A stretch of DNA of 16,017 nucleotides from an uncultured Pedobacter sp. (lineage in GTDB: Bacteria; Bacteroidota; Bacteroidia; Sphingobacteriales; Sphingobacteriaceae). The DNA lies in assembly GCA_946478755.1 (NCBI GenBank), contig CAMLDJ010000113.1, positions 1 to 16,017 on the forward strand. Reading direction: 5' to 3'. Below the pieces are notes generated by a model. The model was not told where the DNA came from, did not search any database, and saw only the letters and a list, made by a program, of their open reading frames with translations. Made by a program: the position numbers and the translations under genes. Shown here in pieces: positions 1 through 7,725 of this stretch (positions are counted from its first letter, which is position 1; each line of letters opens with the position of its first letter).

Positions 1-264
1 CGAAAAACACCAAAGCCCGGTTCTAAAGAATATGATGTTGAAAATACGCAGAACCTGAACATGCCGGAGTTTCACAGCAGTACCAACCGCAGGGAAAGCA
101 GTGAATTGCCCCCGGTTGAAAATCTGGACTATCAGTATATTGAGGATGAGGACCAGTATACGGAAGGAACGGACCGGTCTAGGAATTTGGAAATGCCGGA
201 GAACAGGCTGGGGAATGAAAGGGATGATGATGAAGACGAACAAGAAAAGCTGATCAATCCTTAG
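1..264 (+). CDS. Small acidic hydrophilic protein, N-terminus outside window
   Basis: The frame is open from the first base of the window, so the ATG at 61 is probably an internal methionine and the true start lies to the left; 87 residues are visible. The visible part is highly hydrophilic and rich in Glu, Asp, Asn and Arg, with an acidic cluster near the C-terminus (DDDEDEQE) and no hydrophobic segment, so it is probably soluble and largely disordered. I recognise no domain. It ends in TAG, 25 nt before the convergent stop of the MFS gene, and no terminator hairpin is visible between them. It resembles in composition, though not clearly in sequence, the small acidic protein at 7744-7971. 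Function unknown. Confidence 0.6.
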   Translation, partial: RKTPKPGSKEYDVENTQNLNMPEFHSSTNRRESSELPPVENLDYQYIEDEDQYTEGTDRSRNLEMPENRLGNERDDDEDEQEKLINP

Positions 265-289
265 GCTGAATTTATGGCTATATGCCGGT

Positions 290-1768
290 TTAAATTTTTT
301 CTCCTCCCCTCCATTTTTTAATATTCATCATTGCTTTTAACTGTTCATGCAAACCTATAATATCCCCAATTATAAAGTACTCTTTTAAATTGTTTTTAAT
401 AGTGGTCCGCATAATTCTTTTGACCACATCTTTATGAACCTCGCCAATTTCCCGAACACGGTTTAAAAGGTTTAATGACAACAATGCGAGCAGAGCGCTG
501 ATTAAAAAAAGAAAATTCCACTCGTGAAGGGAAACAAGACGAAATATTTTACTTAGATATGGACTACTGTACTGCACGGTAATGGAAAGGCTTCTTTCGG
601 AAAAAACATCGGCAAGAAATCCGCCAAGCAATGGCCCAAGGGCAGAAAACACGGCGGTAATAATATTTTTAACAGATAGGTATACGATAGCATCTTTTTG
701 AGGGGCAAGTTTTAATCCAATATTTGTAAAAGCGAGATTAATTCCCGAGGTGGCTATACCGCTGAAGATATGGATCATAGCCAGTAAAGCAAGATTCGTA
801 TAAAGATGCGAATAGATCCCTGCAAAGCACCAGGCAATGATACAGAGGATATAAATAGGGGCACTTAGTGCGATAATGCTTTTATTGGAATAGCGGTCGG
901 AAAAGACGCCCCAGATTCTTATCGTTAAAATACTTGCTACCTGGCTGATCACGGAAAGAATGATGATATACGATAAAGGCAATCCCAGGCTTTTGATCAT
1001 ATAAACCGTAAAAAAAGGGGTAGCAATATTCAATGCAAATACCCATCCTGAATTAAAGACCAGTAACCGCCTGAAGTTAACGTTTTTTAAGGGTAATTTG
1101 AAAAGAGCCAAAACATTTGTTTTGGATAGGTATGACTGTGGCTCGGGTGCTTTTGAGAGTGTATACGCGCCTATTATACCTGCAATACCTGCCGTTATAA
1201 AGAAGGCACCATACGTTTTCAGTTCATACTGATCATACTTACTTTTCACAAAATCAATCAATACGGCCAGAACGATACTCAGCACAACGTTAAGTGTTTG
1301 CGTGTACCTGCCGCGCCTGGAAAAGTACGTGCCAAGCATCTTTTCCGGAACCATATCCTTCATCCATGAATTCCAACTCGGTCCTGCTATCGACCCAAAC
1401 AGGTAATGGAAAAACAAGAAAAAGATGAGCATATTTACGGATCCTGATGAAAATAGTAAGACATTACAACCGACGATTATAAGTGGGATCCTGGCCAGAA
1501 ATGAGCAATAAACGGCCACAGCCCGTCTGTTGTGATATCTGCCAACCAGCCATACAGACAACAGCTGGAAAATATTTGTAAACATGGGTAGCGCAGCCAA
1601 TATACCTATCTGCATATTGTTGGCACCTAATAGTAGTGCCAATGCAACAAGAAAAGCTCCTCCCGTAAAAGAGGTCATCACTTCTGCAGCCAATCCATCC
1701 CAGATTACTATTTCCAGACCTTTTTTTATTTCCTCCTCAGTTAATACTGTTTTTGGTTTTAAATACAT
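290..1768 (-). CDS. MFS transporter, 12 predicted membrane segments
   Basis: This 492-residue protein has about twelve hydrophobic stretches spread evenly from residue ~30 to ~450, the layout of a major facilitator superfamily permease of the inner membrane. A loop near the middle carries a GVFSDRYSNKS stretch, which resembles the MFS loop signature (G-x-x-x-D-R-x-x-x-K). A charged cytoplasmic tail of about 45 residues follows the last segment. The substrate cannot be told from sequence. The ATG at 1768 lies inside the 3' end of the upstream beta-propeller gene (32-nt overlap), which suggests translational coupling. I keep this start because the stretch between it and the first membrane segment (EEEIKKGLEIVIWDGLAAEVM) looks like native family sequence. 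It is the last gene of the five-gene minus-strand operon. Confidence 0.88.
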   Translation of the reverse strand: MYLKPKTVLTEEEIKKGLEIVIWDGLAAEVMTSFTGGAFLVALALLLGANNMQIGILAALPMFTNIFQLLSVWLVGRYHNRRAVAVYCSFLARIPLIIVGCNVLLFSSGSVNMLIFFLFFHYLFGSIAGPSWNSWMKDMVPEKMLGTYFSRRGRYTQTLNVVLSIVLAVLIDFVKSKYDQYELKTYGAFFITAGIAGIIGAYTLSKAPEPQSYLSKTNVLALFKLPLKNVNFRRLLVFNSGWVFALNIATPFFTVYMIKSLGLPLSYIIILSVISQVASILTIRIWGVFSDRYSNKSIIALSAPIYILCIIAWCFAGIYSHLYTNLALLAMIHIFSGIATSGINLAFTNIGLKLAPQKDAIVYLSVKNIITAVFSALGPLLGGFLADVFSERSLSITVQYSSPYLSKIFRLVSLHEWNFLFLISALLALLSLNLLNRVREIGEVHKDVVKRIMRTTIKNNLKEYFIIGDIIGLHEQLKAMMNIKKWRGGEKI

Positions 1769-2957
1769 TTGCGATCGGATTAGCAGTAGTTTTTCTAAAA
1801 GTAAATACCTTCAGGTTGCCTTCCATATAATTGCAGACCCAGGCCTCCAGCTTATTGTCGTCTTCATGAATAGCTATTCCCACAGGTTTGCCTGTGCATC
1901 TAAGAGAATAAATTTTACTGAAACTTTGCCGATTGACTTTGAAAACATCGACTGCGTTTCCTCCATAACAGGTTACAAATAGAAACTTTTGGTTTTTTGA
2001 CAAGGCTATTGTCCTTGGTTGCTGTCCGGTTTGTGCCGTAAATAGCACTTTGCCTGTTTTTTCTTCAATGCAAGCTATTTTTGAAAGTGCATTGAATGAG
2101 GCAAACAGATGACCTGTTGTGTCGGCGGTCAAGTGTCTGGGATTTAACGGTACTACAAATGTCTTTTCAATTTTCCAGCGTTTATTATTGATGACCGCTA
2201 TGGTATTGCCGCCCATTATTGCAATGTATGATCGATGATTTTTGTCTATCACGGTTATTCCTCTGGGTGTTGCAGAAGTTCCGATCGTTGCTATTTTTTT
2301 GCCATATGGAGGAAGGGTATCGTTGATCTTTAAGACACTAATCGTTTTTGAACTCCAGTTACTAACCAGCAGATAATTGTTATCTGCTGTTCTGGCAATT
2401 ACCTTGGGGGTTTTTCCGGTTTGGATCAACGGCAGGTTGATCGTGTCTTTAGTTTGTGTTTCGAAATTGGTCACATATGCCCGCTTATTTGGGGTATAAT
2501 AGTGAGACCCGCCCGGTAAAAGAGAATCGAGAAAAATTGGAACCACGCCTCCGGCATTATGTAAAGAAACCCATAAAATTTTATCATGGTGACTAAAGCA
2601 TGCCTCTACCGGTTTTTCTGCAAAGGAAGGTAAAGGTTTATGCCGCAAGTAATCTATTCCCGTCGCTTTAGTCGGACTAAAAACAATTTCCCGAACCATC
2701 TTTTTTTTGGCCTGGCTAAATTCGTAGATGCTCATAGCTTCCAGATTAAGCGCATACAAATTTGTTCCGCTTGAATTGAATAATACTGATTTTACACCAT
2801 ATGAAGAATGGAGAACTTCAGTTTGTTCAAAGATCAATTCCGAGTATATTTTTACTTGATCAGGCCCTTGTTTAACAGCAGGGGTATGATCAGAACTGAT
2901 CGTGTGATTTAGCACAAGCATGCAGGTTATCGCCGTTAAACATAAATGATTTTTCAC
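1737..2957 (-). CDS. Exported YncE/YVTN-like beta-propeller protein
   Basis: Repeated blade-like stretches run over most of the protein, for example YLLVSNWSSKTISVLKI, SYIAIMGGNTIAVINN and FLFVTCYGGNAVDVFKVN, each followed by a PRxI or PxGI turn. This is the pattern of YVTN/YncE-type beta-propellers, which are usually exported and act in binding or scaffolding. I place the start at the GTG at 2957, 16 nt after the upstream stop. It gives 406 residues beginning with a plausible signal peptide (KNH, then a hydrophobic LCLTAITCMLVL core, then a polar SSD region). The same frame stays open to 3194, but that would run 221 nt into the esterase gene and bury the signal peptide. No lipobox is visible. 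Ligand unknown. It overlaps the MFS gene, so the two may work together at the cell envelope. Confidence 0.75.
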   Translation of the reverse strand: MKNHLCLTAITCMLVLNHTISSDHTPAVKQGPDQVKIYSELIFEQTEVLHSSYGVKSVLFNSSGTNLYALNLEAMSIYEFSQAKKKMVREIVFSPTKATGIDYLRHKPLPSFAEKPVEACFSHHDKILWVSLHNAGGVVPIFLDSLLPGGSHYYTPNKRAYVTNFETQTKDTINLPLIQTGKTPKVIARTADNNYLLVSNWSSKTISVLKINDTLPPYGKKIATIGTSATPRGITVIDKNHRSYIAIMGGNTIAVINNKRWKIEKTFVVPLNPRHLTADTTGHLFASFNALSKIACIEEKTGKVLFTAQTGQQPRTIALSKNQKFLFVTCYGGNAVDVFKVNRQSFSKIYSLRCTGKPVGIAIHEDDNKLEAWVCNYMEGNLKVFTFRKTTANPIANVFKTKNSIN

Positions 2958-2973
2958 AACGATACGATCTGGT

Positions 2974-4287
2974 TTAATAAGAAAAAGGATAAGTCTCAGG
3001 GATCTGGTGGCTGTCGGGTCTGAGATACAACGGATGAAGTGCGGAAGTTTCATCGATGTAAATGAACGCATCATATCTGGAGCTAAGTACTGAAGGCACA
3101 TAGTTCCCATTTCTTTCGCGTTCGGGGTGGTAAACAACTCCAATTGCCCGATGTGGTAATACGGTATCAAAGCGCTGTTTTTTAATTCTATCAAATACCA
3201 GAAGTTTGTCTGCTGCAGATTCCTGATGCAGTATTTGCTCTATGCTGCCGGTACGAGCGGGCGGCACATCCATCACCTGCATCTCAGCGCCCCACTCGTC
3301 AGCTGCTACCACTGATCCGCTGTAGGAGCCAAAGCCAACCAGTATCACATCTTTCAATCCCATTTCTTCCCGGGCCAGTTGTCCGATATTGATCATGCCG
3401 GCGGAATGCATATCTGTATATCTGGCGTCGCCGATATGTGTGTTATGTTCCCATACAATGGCCTTTGCTCCGGCTCCATAAAATTTACGCAATCTGTACA
3501 GTGTTTCCATCATATGTGTGTCCCTGAGGTTCCAGGTATTGTCATTAAGACTCGTCATATTTCTATAGTAGGCTTCGGCATTGACGGCGATATGTGCATT
3601 CTGTTCCGTATTGAACGCTGCTTCCGCGTCATGGTCATAATCTGGGGCATTTTTACGGATTTCGGTGAGCATGCTGATCAGTGAATCCTGGCAAGAATCT
3701 GACAGGGTAAACTGGTCCCGGGCATATTTATATTCGTCTCTGCCATAGGGCTCAAAACATAACATCGCCTTTTTTGCCGCTTCTGCAGCAATAGGATCGG
3801 TTTTTTCCAGATACCCGGTAATGACATCCATTGATTCCCAGAGGCTATAGACATCAAGTCCGTAAAATCCAATTTTTAGGTCAGCGTTCAGACCGGCATT
3901 ATAAGCCTTTAGCCAGGCAGCCAATGCTGCTACTTCCCAATTGGCCCACATCCATGTTGGCCATCTTCTAAAATTGAGCAGCACTTCTTCGGGCTTTTTG
4001 TCTCCCGATTCGTATCCTTTAACATATCGGTTCAGTTTGTAGCAATCCGGCCAGTCGCCCTCTACCGCAATGAAATTAAAACCTTTCTCTTCAATCAATC
4101 TTTTTGATATAGCTGTCCGCCAGGTATAGTACTCATGTGTACCATGTGAAGCTTCGCCAAGTAACACACAGTGGGCATCACCTATCCGATACATTAACGG
4201 ATCGAGAGCTTTTGCTTCTTTCAGACTATAAGTCTGTTCTTTTTCAATCGTTGAGCTAAATAACGGCTCTTTAATGTAAGGTTCCAT
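2974..4287 (-). CDS. Erythromycin esterase family hydrolase
   Basis: The protein has 437 residues. An N-terminal GEASHGTHE motif (E45, H48) is followed by VEGDWPD (E76), and a later WEHNTHIGD motif holds E280, H281 and H284. These correspond to the Glu/His active-site set of the EreA/EreB family, where a conserved His and Glu activate water for ester hydrolysis. Most chromosomal members are not proven macrolide esterases, so a resistance role is not implied. There is no signal peptide, so it is likely cytoplasmic. It lies 43 nt downstream of a phosphoribosyltransferase-fold gene in the same operon. The pairing of these two families, sometimes fused in other bacteria, suggests a shared and still unclear biochemical role. 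Natural substrate unknown. Confidence 0.9.
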   Translation of the reverse strand: MEPYIKEPLFSSTIEKEQTYSLKEAKALDPLMYRIGDAHCVLLGEASHGTHEYYTWRTAISKRLIEEKGFNFIAVEGDWPDCYKLNRYVKGYESGDKKPEEVLLNFRRWPTWMWANWEVAALAAWLKAYNAGLNADLKIGFYGLDVYSLWESMDVITGYLEKTDPIAAEAAKKAMLCFEPYGRDEYKYARDQFTLSDSCQDSLISMLTEIRKNAPDYDHDAEAAFNTEQNAHIAVNAEAYYRNMTSLNDNTWNLRDTHMMETLYRLRKFYGAGAKAIVWEHNTHIGDARYTDMHSAGMINIGQLAREEMGLKDVILVGFGSYSGSVVAADEWGAEMQVMDVPPARTGSIEQILHQESAADKLLVFDRIKKQRFDTVLPHRAIGVVYHPERERNGNYVPSVLSSRYDAFIYIDETSALHPLYLRPDSHQIPETYPFSY

Positions 4288-4330
4288 CTCATTTCGATTT
4301 AAACATTCGCTGAGGGCTTCGTTAATTTAT

Positions 4331-4978
4331 TTAATCTGACTTTATCAGGGCCAGTACTTTTTCGTCTGTGAAGTCTTCAAACTGATCGTACACCTGACCA
4401 ACCCCATAAAAATCATCTGGCTGCACCAATACCTCTATTGCATCTGCTTCATTCAGGTGAATATCATAATTGTGTCCTGATACCGGTGCTGCAACAATTA
4501 TCCTTCCGGCTCCTTTTCTTCGGCAGAGGCGTATGACGGGAACAAGTGTTACGCCCATGGCAATCCCATCGTCTGTAATAATTACCGTACGGTCTTTCAT
4601 TTCGGGCAATGGCTTTGAGCCCCGGTAAACTTCAACCCTGCGTCGTACTTCTACAAGTTGTTTTTCGATGATGTCTTCAATTACTTCCTGATTAAGCATG
4701 TCTTTACCAAAGGCCGCTACATAGATTTCTGAGTTTTCGCTCACCGCACCAAAGCCTGTTTCTTCTCTTCCGGGAAGAGGCAACTTCTTGGCAACTATAA
4801 AGGACAACTCTGCTTCCAGGATTCGCGCAACATAATATCCTACAGCTATTCCACCACGGGGAATCCCAATGATCAGCGGATTGAGGTTCTTGTATTTCGG
4901 CTTTAGGAAATTACCTAACTGCTCTCCGGCATGCTTTCTGTTTTTAAATGGCCTGTGTTTTCGAGTATGGTTCATCAT
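4331..4978 (-). CDS. Phosphoribosyltransferase-fold protein
   Basis: The protein has 215 residues. A type I PRTase PRPP loop is visible at about residues 132-144 (VIITDDGIAMGVT). An upstream GIPRGGIAVG turn (residues 38-47) and an AKKLPLPGREETGFGAV stretch (63-79) are typical of the subgroup found next to or fused with erythromycin esterase or dienelactone hydrolase domains. The loop reads IAMG where the commonest form is IATG. The usual reaction would be transfer of ribose 5-phosphate from PRPP to a base or nucleophile, but the acceptor is unknown. Two adjacent ATG codons (4978 and 4975) could each be the start. The gap to the upstream hydroxylase gene is 12 nt, so co-transcription is very likely. 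The protein is cytoplasmic with no membrane segment. Confidence 0.88.
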   Translation of the reverse strand: MMNHTRKHRPFKNRKHAGEQLGNFLKPKYKNLNPLIIGIPRGGIAVGYYVARILEAELSFIVAKKLPLPGREETGFGAVSENSEIYVAAFGKDMLNQEVIEDIIEKQLVEVRRRVEVYRGSKPLPEMKDRTVIITDDGIAMGVTLVPVIRLCRRKGAGRIIVAAPVSGHNYDIHLNEADAIEVLVQPDDFYGVGQVYDQFEDFTDEKVLALIKSD

Positions 4979-4990
4979 GGATTATTTACA

Positions 4991-5650
4991 TTATTTCACC
5001 AAATCAAAGCGATCTATTGGCTTATCTTTTTTTGGTAAAGTGCCGAACAATTTATCCCATAACATAGAACTTACCCCAAAAGCCTTATCGGGATATCTGT
5101 AATGATGCAGGTGGTGATTTCTCCATAATGCTTTTAAGTATTTTGGGGGAGCATAGCTGTGGATAGCAAAATGAATAGATACGTAAATGAGATATCCCGA
5201 AATAAAGCCGGAAAAAAAGACCATTGCATACCCTCCGGATGCTGAGATCAATAATGAAATCCCGTAAAATAGAGAAAAAACTACCGAGGCCATTAAAATG
5301 CTGGGTACCGGAGGCATAAACAATCTGCTTTTATCCCTCGGGAAATCATGGTGGTTCTCGTGAATGATGTAGACCAGCCGCTTACCCATGTCGCTGCTGG
5401 CTTCGAAATGAAAGAGAAAACGATGAACCAGGTATTCGAATAAAGTCCAGCTTAGCATCGCAAAAAAAAATATAGCCGTAATTAGTTTAATACTGTAATG
5501 AAATTGTAGCCGGGCATAAGCCACTAAAAGAATGTTTACAGGAATATATATAGAGTAAATAACCCAGGGTCTGGTTTTAGTCAGCATCTCCAAACGTTGG
5601 TTACTGAAAATTCTGGCCTGTCCTTTATTGCTAATCGGTTTGGAAATCAT
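4991..5650 (-). CDS. Sterol desaturase / fatty acid hydroxylase family membrane enzyme
   Basis: This 219-residue integral membrane protein has about four hydrophobic segments (near 31-49, 54-73, 118-136 and 141-159). It carries the histidine clusters of the fatty acid hydroxylase superfamily: H76-x4-H81, H97-x2-HH101, H160-x3-H164 and HH180-x-HH183. These bind a di-iron centre for O2-dependent hydroxylation or desaturation of a lipid. The arrangement (NHHLHHY followed by FGVSSMLWDKLFGT) is closest to fatty acid 2-hydroxylase or carotenoid-hydroxylase-like members. Since Sphingobacteriaceae make sphingolipids, hydroxylation of a sphingolipid acyl chain is a reasonable but unproven guess. It is the first gene of the minus-strand operon. 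The ATG at 5650 is supported by a good Shine-Dalgarno sequence 5 nt upstream. Confidence 0.88.
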   Translation of the reverse strand: MISKPISNKGQARIFSNQRLEMLTKTRPWVIYSIYIPVNILLVAYARLQFHYSIKLITAIFFFAMLSWTLFEYLVHRFLFHFEASSDMGKRLVYIIHENHHDFPRDKSRLFMPPVPSILMASVVFSLFYGISLLISASGGYAMVFFSGFISGYLIYVSIHFAIHSYAPPKYLKALWRNHHLHHYRYPDKAFGVSSMLWDKLFGTLPKKDKPIDRFDLVK

Positions 5651-5655
5651 GCTTG

Positions 5656-5661
5656 CTCCTT
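5656..5661 (-). promoter_or_regulatory. Shine-Dalgarno sequence AAGGAG
   Basis: Read on the minus strand, AAGGAG lies 5 nt before the ATG at 5650. Most genes in this window have A/T-rich leaders without such a motif, so it supports this start and suggests comparatively strong initiation at the head of the operon. Confidence 0.6.
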
Positions 5662-5830
5662 TCTAATTAAATGAGAGAACGGCTAATGAGATAAGGAAAA
5701 TCGAAGAACTATCGTAAAGCCGCAATATGATGACGTATTTTTTGGAACAAATAAGGGGGCGAAACTGTTTCTTAAAATCTGAAAAATATATCCCCTGGCA
5801 GGTGCTTATGTTGCTAACCTCATTTTATTG

Positions 5831-5861
5831 CAAAGGTATTTACCACCATCAAAACGACAAA
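5831..5861 (-). promoter_or_regulatory. Bacteroidetes-type sigma-A promoter of the minus-strand operon
   Basis: On the minus strand TTTG (5861-5858) is followed after exactly 19 nt by TACCTTTG (5838-5831). This is a full match to the Bacteroidetes -33 TTTG / -7 TAnnTTTG consensus with the standard spacing. Transcription would start near 5825, leaving an untranslated leader of about 175 nt before the ATG at 5650. The leader is long for a housekeeping operon and could carry regulation, though I see no recognisable riboswitch in it. The assignment is from pattern only. Confidence 0.6.
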
Positions 5862-6000
5862 AAAAGGGGCATTACCGTGTTTCTACGTATTTTTTTTTAG
5901 TGACGAACAAAGTCGATACTCTCCTGTTAATAAGATGCAGGGTTTACCAAGAGAAGTGAATAGCTGCAAGAATGTAAACTGATTTAAAAAAATAAATACT

Positions 6001-6516
6001 ATGGAAAATTCGAATCGAAAAACACAAAACATGCCTAATGGACATCTTCATGAATTATTTGTTGATGAGTTAAGAGATATTCTGGGGGCTGAGAAACAGT
6101 TGTTAAAAGGTTTAAAAAAACTATCTTCAAATGCCCACAGCACAGCTTTGAAATCGGCATTTGAAGAACATTATACACAAACAGAAGGACAGATCGAGCG
6201 GTTAAAACAAACTTTTGAATCTATCGGACTAAGTGCAAGGGGCAAAAAATGTAAGGCTATGGAGGGATTGCTGGAAGAGGCAGACGAGATCATTGAAAGC
6301 TTTGAAAAGAGTCCGGTTTTAGATGCAGCACTAATTGCTGCGGCCCAAAAAGTGGAACATTATGAAATTGCGAGTTACGGCTGCCTGGTTACCTATGCCA
6401 AATTAATGGAACACACACAAGCTGAAGAATTACTGAGTGCAACTTTAGCGGAAGAAAAGGAAACTGATGTTAAGCTTACGGATATTGCCATGACTGAAGC
6501 CAATGTGATGGCATAG
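6001..6516 (+). CDS. Ferritin-like DUF892 (YciF family) protein
   Basis: The protein has 171 residues, a length typical of the family. It opens with HLHELFVDELRDILGAEKQLLKGL, the usual start of YciE/YciF (DUF892) proteins, and continues through helical segments with repeated Glu and His residues (FEEHYTQTEGQIERL, AAQKVEHYEIASYG, LAEEKETDVKLT). This is a four-helix ferritin-like bundle with candidate metal-binding Glu/His positions. Family members are induced by osmotic, oxidative or stationary-phase stress and are presumed to be cytoplasmic, but the exact activity is not settled. The gene is monocistronic: it is preceded by a 350-nt divergent region and followed by an intrinsic terminator 32 nt after its stop. 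Confidence 0.92.
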   Translation: MENSNRKTQNMPNGHLHELFVDELRDILGAEKQLLKGLKKLSSNAHSTALKSAFEEHYTQTEGQIERLKQTFESIGLSARGKKCKAMEGLLEEADEIIESFEKSPVLDAALIAAAQKVEHYEIASYGCLVTYAKLMEHTQAEELLSATLAEEKETDVKLTDIAMTEANVMA

Positions 6517-6548
6517 GTGCTAATGGTATGATATAGTGTGTTTTAGGA

Positions 6549-6580
6549 GCCCTGTTTTGCATAACAGGGCTTTTTTATTT
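6549..6580 (+). terminator. Intrinsic terminator of the DUF892 gene
   Basis: A perfect 8-bp stem GCCCTGTT / AACAGGGC (6549-6556 and 6563-6570) encloses a 6-nt loop and is followed directly by TTTTTTATTT. It ends transcription from the + strand. The T-run contains the TAA stop codon (6577-6575) of the convergent DUF72 gene, so the two genes share this end. On the minus strand the stem is followed by a sequence that is not T-rich, so it is probably one-directional. Confidence 0.88.
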
Positions 6581-7303
6581 GTCAGCCTGAGTTTTTTCTA
6601 TCAGATATTGTGCATTGGAAATGGCATAACCTTTAACATCATTATTAAAATAAATGTAGGCCTCTTTAACGTTGGACCTGGATTTTATCTTGTGCGAAAA
6701 GCTGTCCAGCTCCTCTTTGCTGTAATTGGAAGCGTATAGTTGTGTTGCGCCGTGCATGCGATAATATAGGTGAGGCGTATTACTAATGATGTCATCCGGG
6801 AAATCCGGATGATTCATGCCACAGAAACCGATATGATGTTTCCCTAAACTATCATATACTTCTTTTTGCCACCAACTTACATGCCTGAATTCTACCACGT
6901 TTCTGTGTGAATGGTTTAGACTGCTGATGATCTGTTCAAGTCTTGTTTCGGAGAAAACAAAATTAGGGGGAAACTGGAATAATATACAGCCGAGTTTTTG
7001 CTTTAAACCCTGATCAACTATCTTATAAAACTCATCGATCATTGAAGCTGTTCCATGGAGCTTTTTATAATGTGTGATAATTCGGGGTGCCTTAACTGAG
7101 AAAAGAAAGTCTTCCGGACTTTTTTGATGCCATTTCTCTAAAACTGAAAGTTGTGGGAAGCGATAAAAAGTCACATTTAATTCTAAGGCACTAAAAAAGC
7201 GGCAATAGTATTCAAACCATTTCTTTTCTGGAAGGTCTTTAGGGTAAAATTCTCCTTTCCAATGCTTATAATGAAATCCTGAACATCCTATTGAATAGAC
7301 CAT
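6575..7303 (-). CDS. DUF72 (YecE-like) family protein
   Basis: With the ATG at 7303 the protein has 242 residues, the normal size of the family. It begins with the family N-terminus (IGCSGFHYKHWKGEFYP at residues 5-21) and carries the ALELNVTFYRFP and FLFSVKAPRIITH motifs expected of this TIM-barrel-like group. The biochemical role of DUF72 proteins is not established. The frame could be extended to a TTG at 7339, but that adds 12 residues before a conserved start and is less likely. It stands alone on the minus strand, convergent with the DUF892 gene, and its stop lies inside that gene's terminator T-run. Cytoplasmic, no signal peptide. Confidence 0.87.
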   Translation of the reverse strand: MVYSIGCSGFHYKHWKGEFYPKDLPEKKWFEYYCRFFSALELNVTFYRFPQLSVLEKWHQKSPEDFLFSVKAPRIITHYKKLHGTASMIDEFYKIVDQGLKQKLGCILFQFPPNFVFSETRLEQIISSLNHSHRNVVEFRHVSWWQKEVYDSLGKHHIGFCGMNHPDFPDDIISNTPHLYYRMHGATQLYASNYSKEELDSFSHKIKSRSNVKEAYIYFNNDVKGYAISNAQYLIEKTQADK

Positions 7304-7490
7304 ATTTAAGTCAATAATTAAACGTTGTTGTTTACTCAAAAACTATGCTCCGGATAAAGAGAAATTTACCTGAATGCTGCTGAAATCTACCCGTTTGCAG
7401 CAGATGTAAATACCTGAATTCTAAAATTAACCACCGTTTTAATATTTGTAATATATTGTTTGTCAGGGTGTTGACTTTTGTTTCTGGTGA

Positions 7491-7511
7491 TTTGCTTTTG
7501 ACCTAAGCAAA
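7491..7511. repeat. Inverted repeat TTTGCTT-N7-AAGCAAA
   Basis: Two perfect 7-bp arms are separated by 7 nt. The repeat overlaps the weak promoter-like box at 7493-7500, so it could be an operator. There is no T-run after it, so it is not a terminator. It may equally be chance in A/T-rich DNA. Confidence 0.35.
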
Positions 7512-7654
7512 AGTTGTCTGAAAACATCTGCTAAGAGACGCTGTTAACCAAGGAACATTATAACCCGGGCTTATGGAAAAACAGTTCTGTCTTTAATAAC
7601 ATACAATGCAATGGCAGATTAACAGGACAGAAGAGCTTTCTGAAAAGAAGCAGA

Positions 7655-7725
7655 CCTCCAAACCTCAATTAAAAATATAAAGGCAAAGGACACGCCTGGA
7701 GGATATAATGAAAAGAAAACATTGA
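7655..7725 (+). promoter_or_regulatory. Possible leader with sequestered ribosome site and five-codon ORF
   Basis: CCTCCA (7655-7660) is complementary to TGGAGG (7697-7702). The latter is a strong Shine-Dalgarno sequence placed 5 nt before an ATG (7708) that opens a five-codon frame (MKRKH, stop 7723-7725). A smaller hairpin AGGC / GCCT (7681-7684 and 7694-7697) shares the base at 7697 with TGGAGG. The first operon gene starts 18 nt after the mini-ORF stop. The arrangement could allow leader-based control of the glycan operon, but it is short and may be coincidental. Confidence 0.25.

Larger units (their letters stand above)
5651..6000. other. Divergent intergenic region
   Basis: This 350-nt gap separates the minus-strand operon from the DUF892 gene. 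It holds the minus-strand promoter at 5831-5861 and the Shine-Dalgarno sequence at 5656-5661. I found no exact TAnnTTTG element on the + strand for the DUF892 gene; its leader just before 6001 is a plain A/T-rich stretch. No ORF, tRNA or strong hairpin was seen. Confidence 0.6.

Noticed and set aside
275..300. Possible terminator GGC-TATAT-GCC followed by a T-rich stretch
   Set aside because: The stem is only about 3 bp and the T-run starts several bases later.
1584..1982. 132-residue + strand frame spanning the MFS/propeller junction
   Set aside because: It is antisense to two well-supported genes and shows no protein family features.
2958..3194. N-terminal extension of the beta-propeller frame to an ATG at 3194
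   Set aside because: It lies almost entirely within the erythromycin esterase gene in another frame and hides a good signal peptide that begins at the GTG at 2957.
3379..3684. 101-residue + strand frame within the esterase gene
   Set aside because: Its Cys/Met/His-rich composition is a by-product of the opposite coding strand; no independent support.
5800..5815. Sigma-54-like -24/-12 element on the + strand (AGG, 8 nt, TTGC)
   Set aside because: The -24 box lacks the TGGC core, so the match is too poor to call.
7304..7339. TTG start for the DUF72 protein
   Set aside because: The ATG at 7303 starts directly at the conserved family N-terminus, so the extra 12 residues are not needed.
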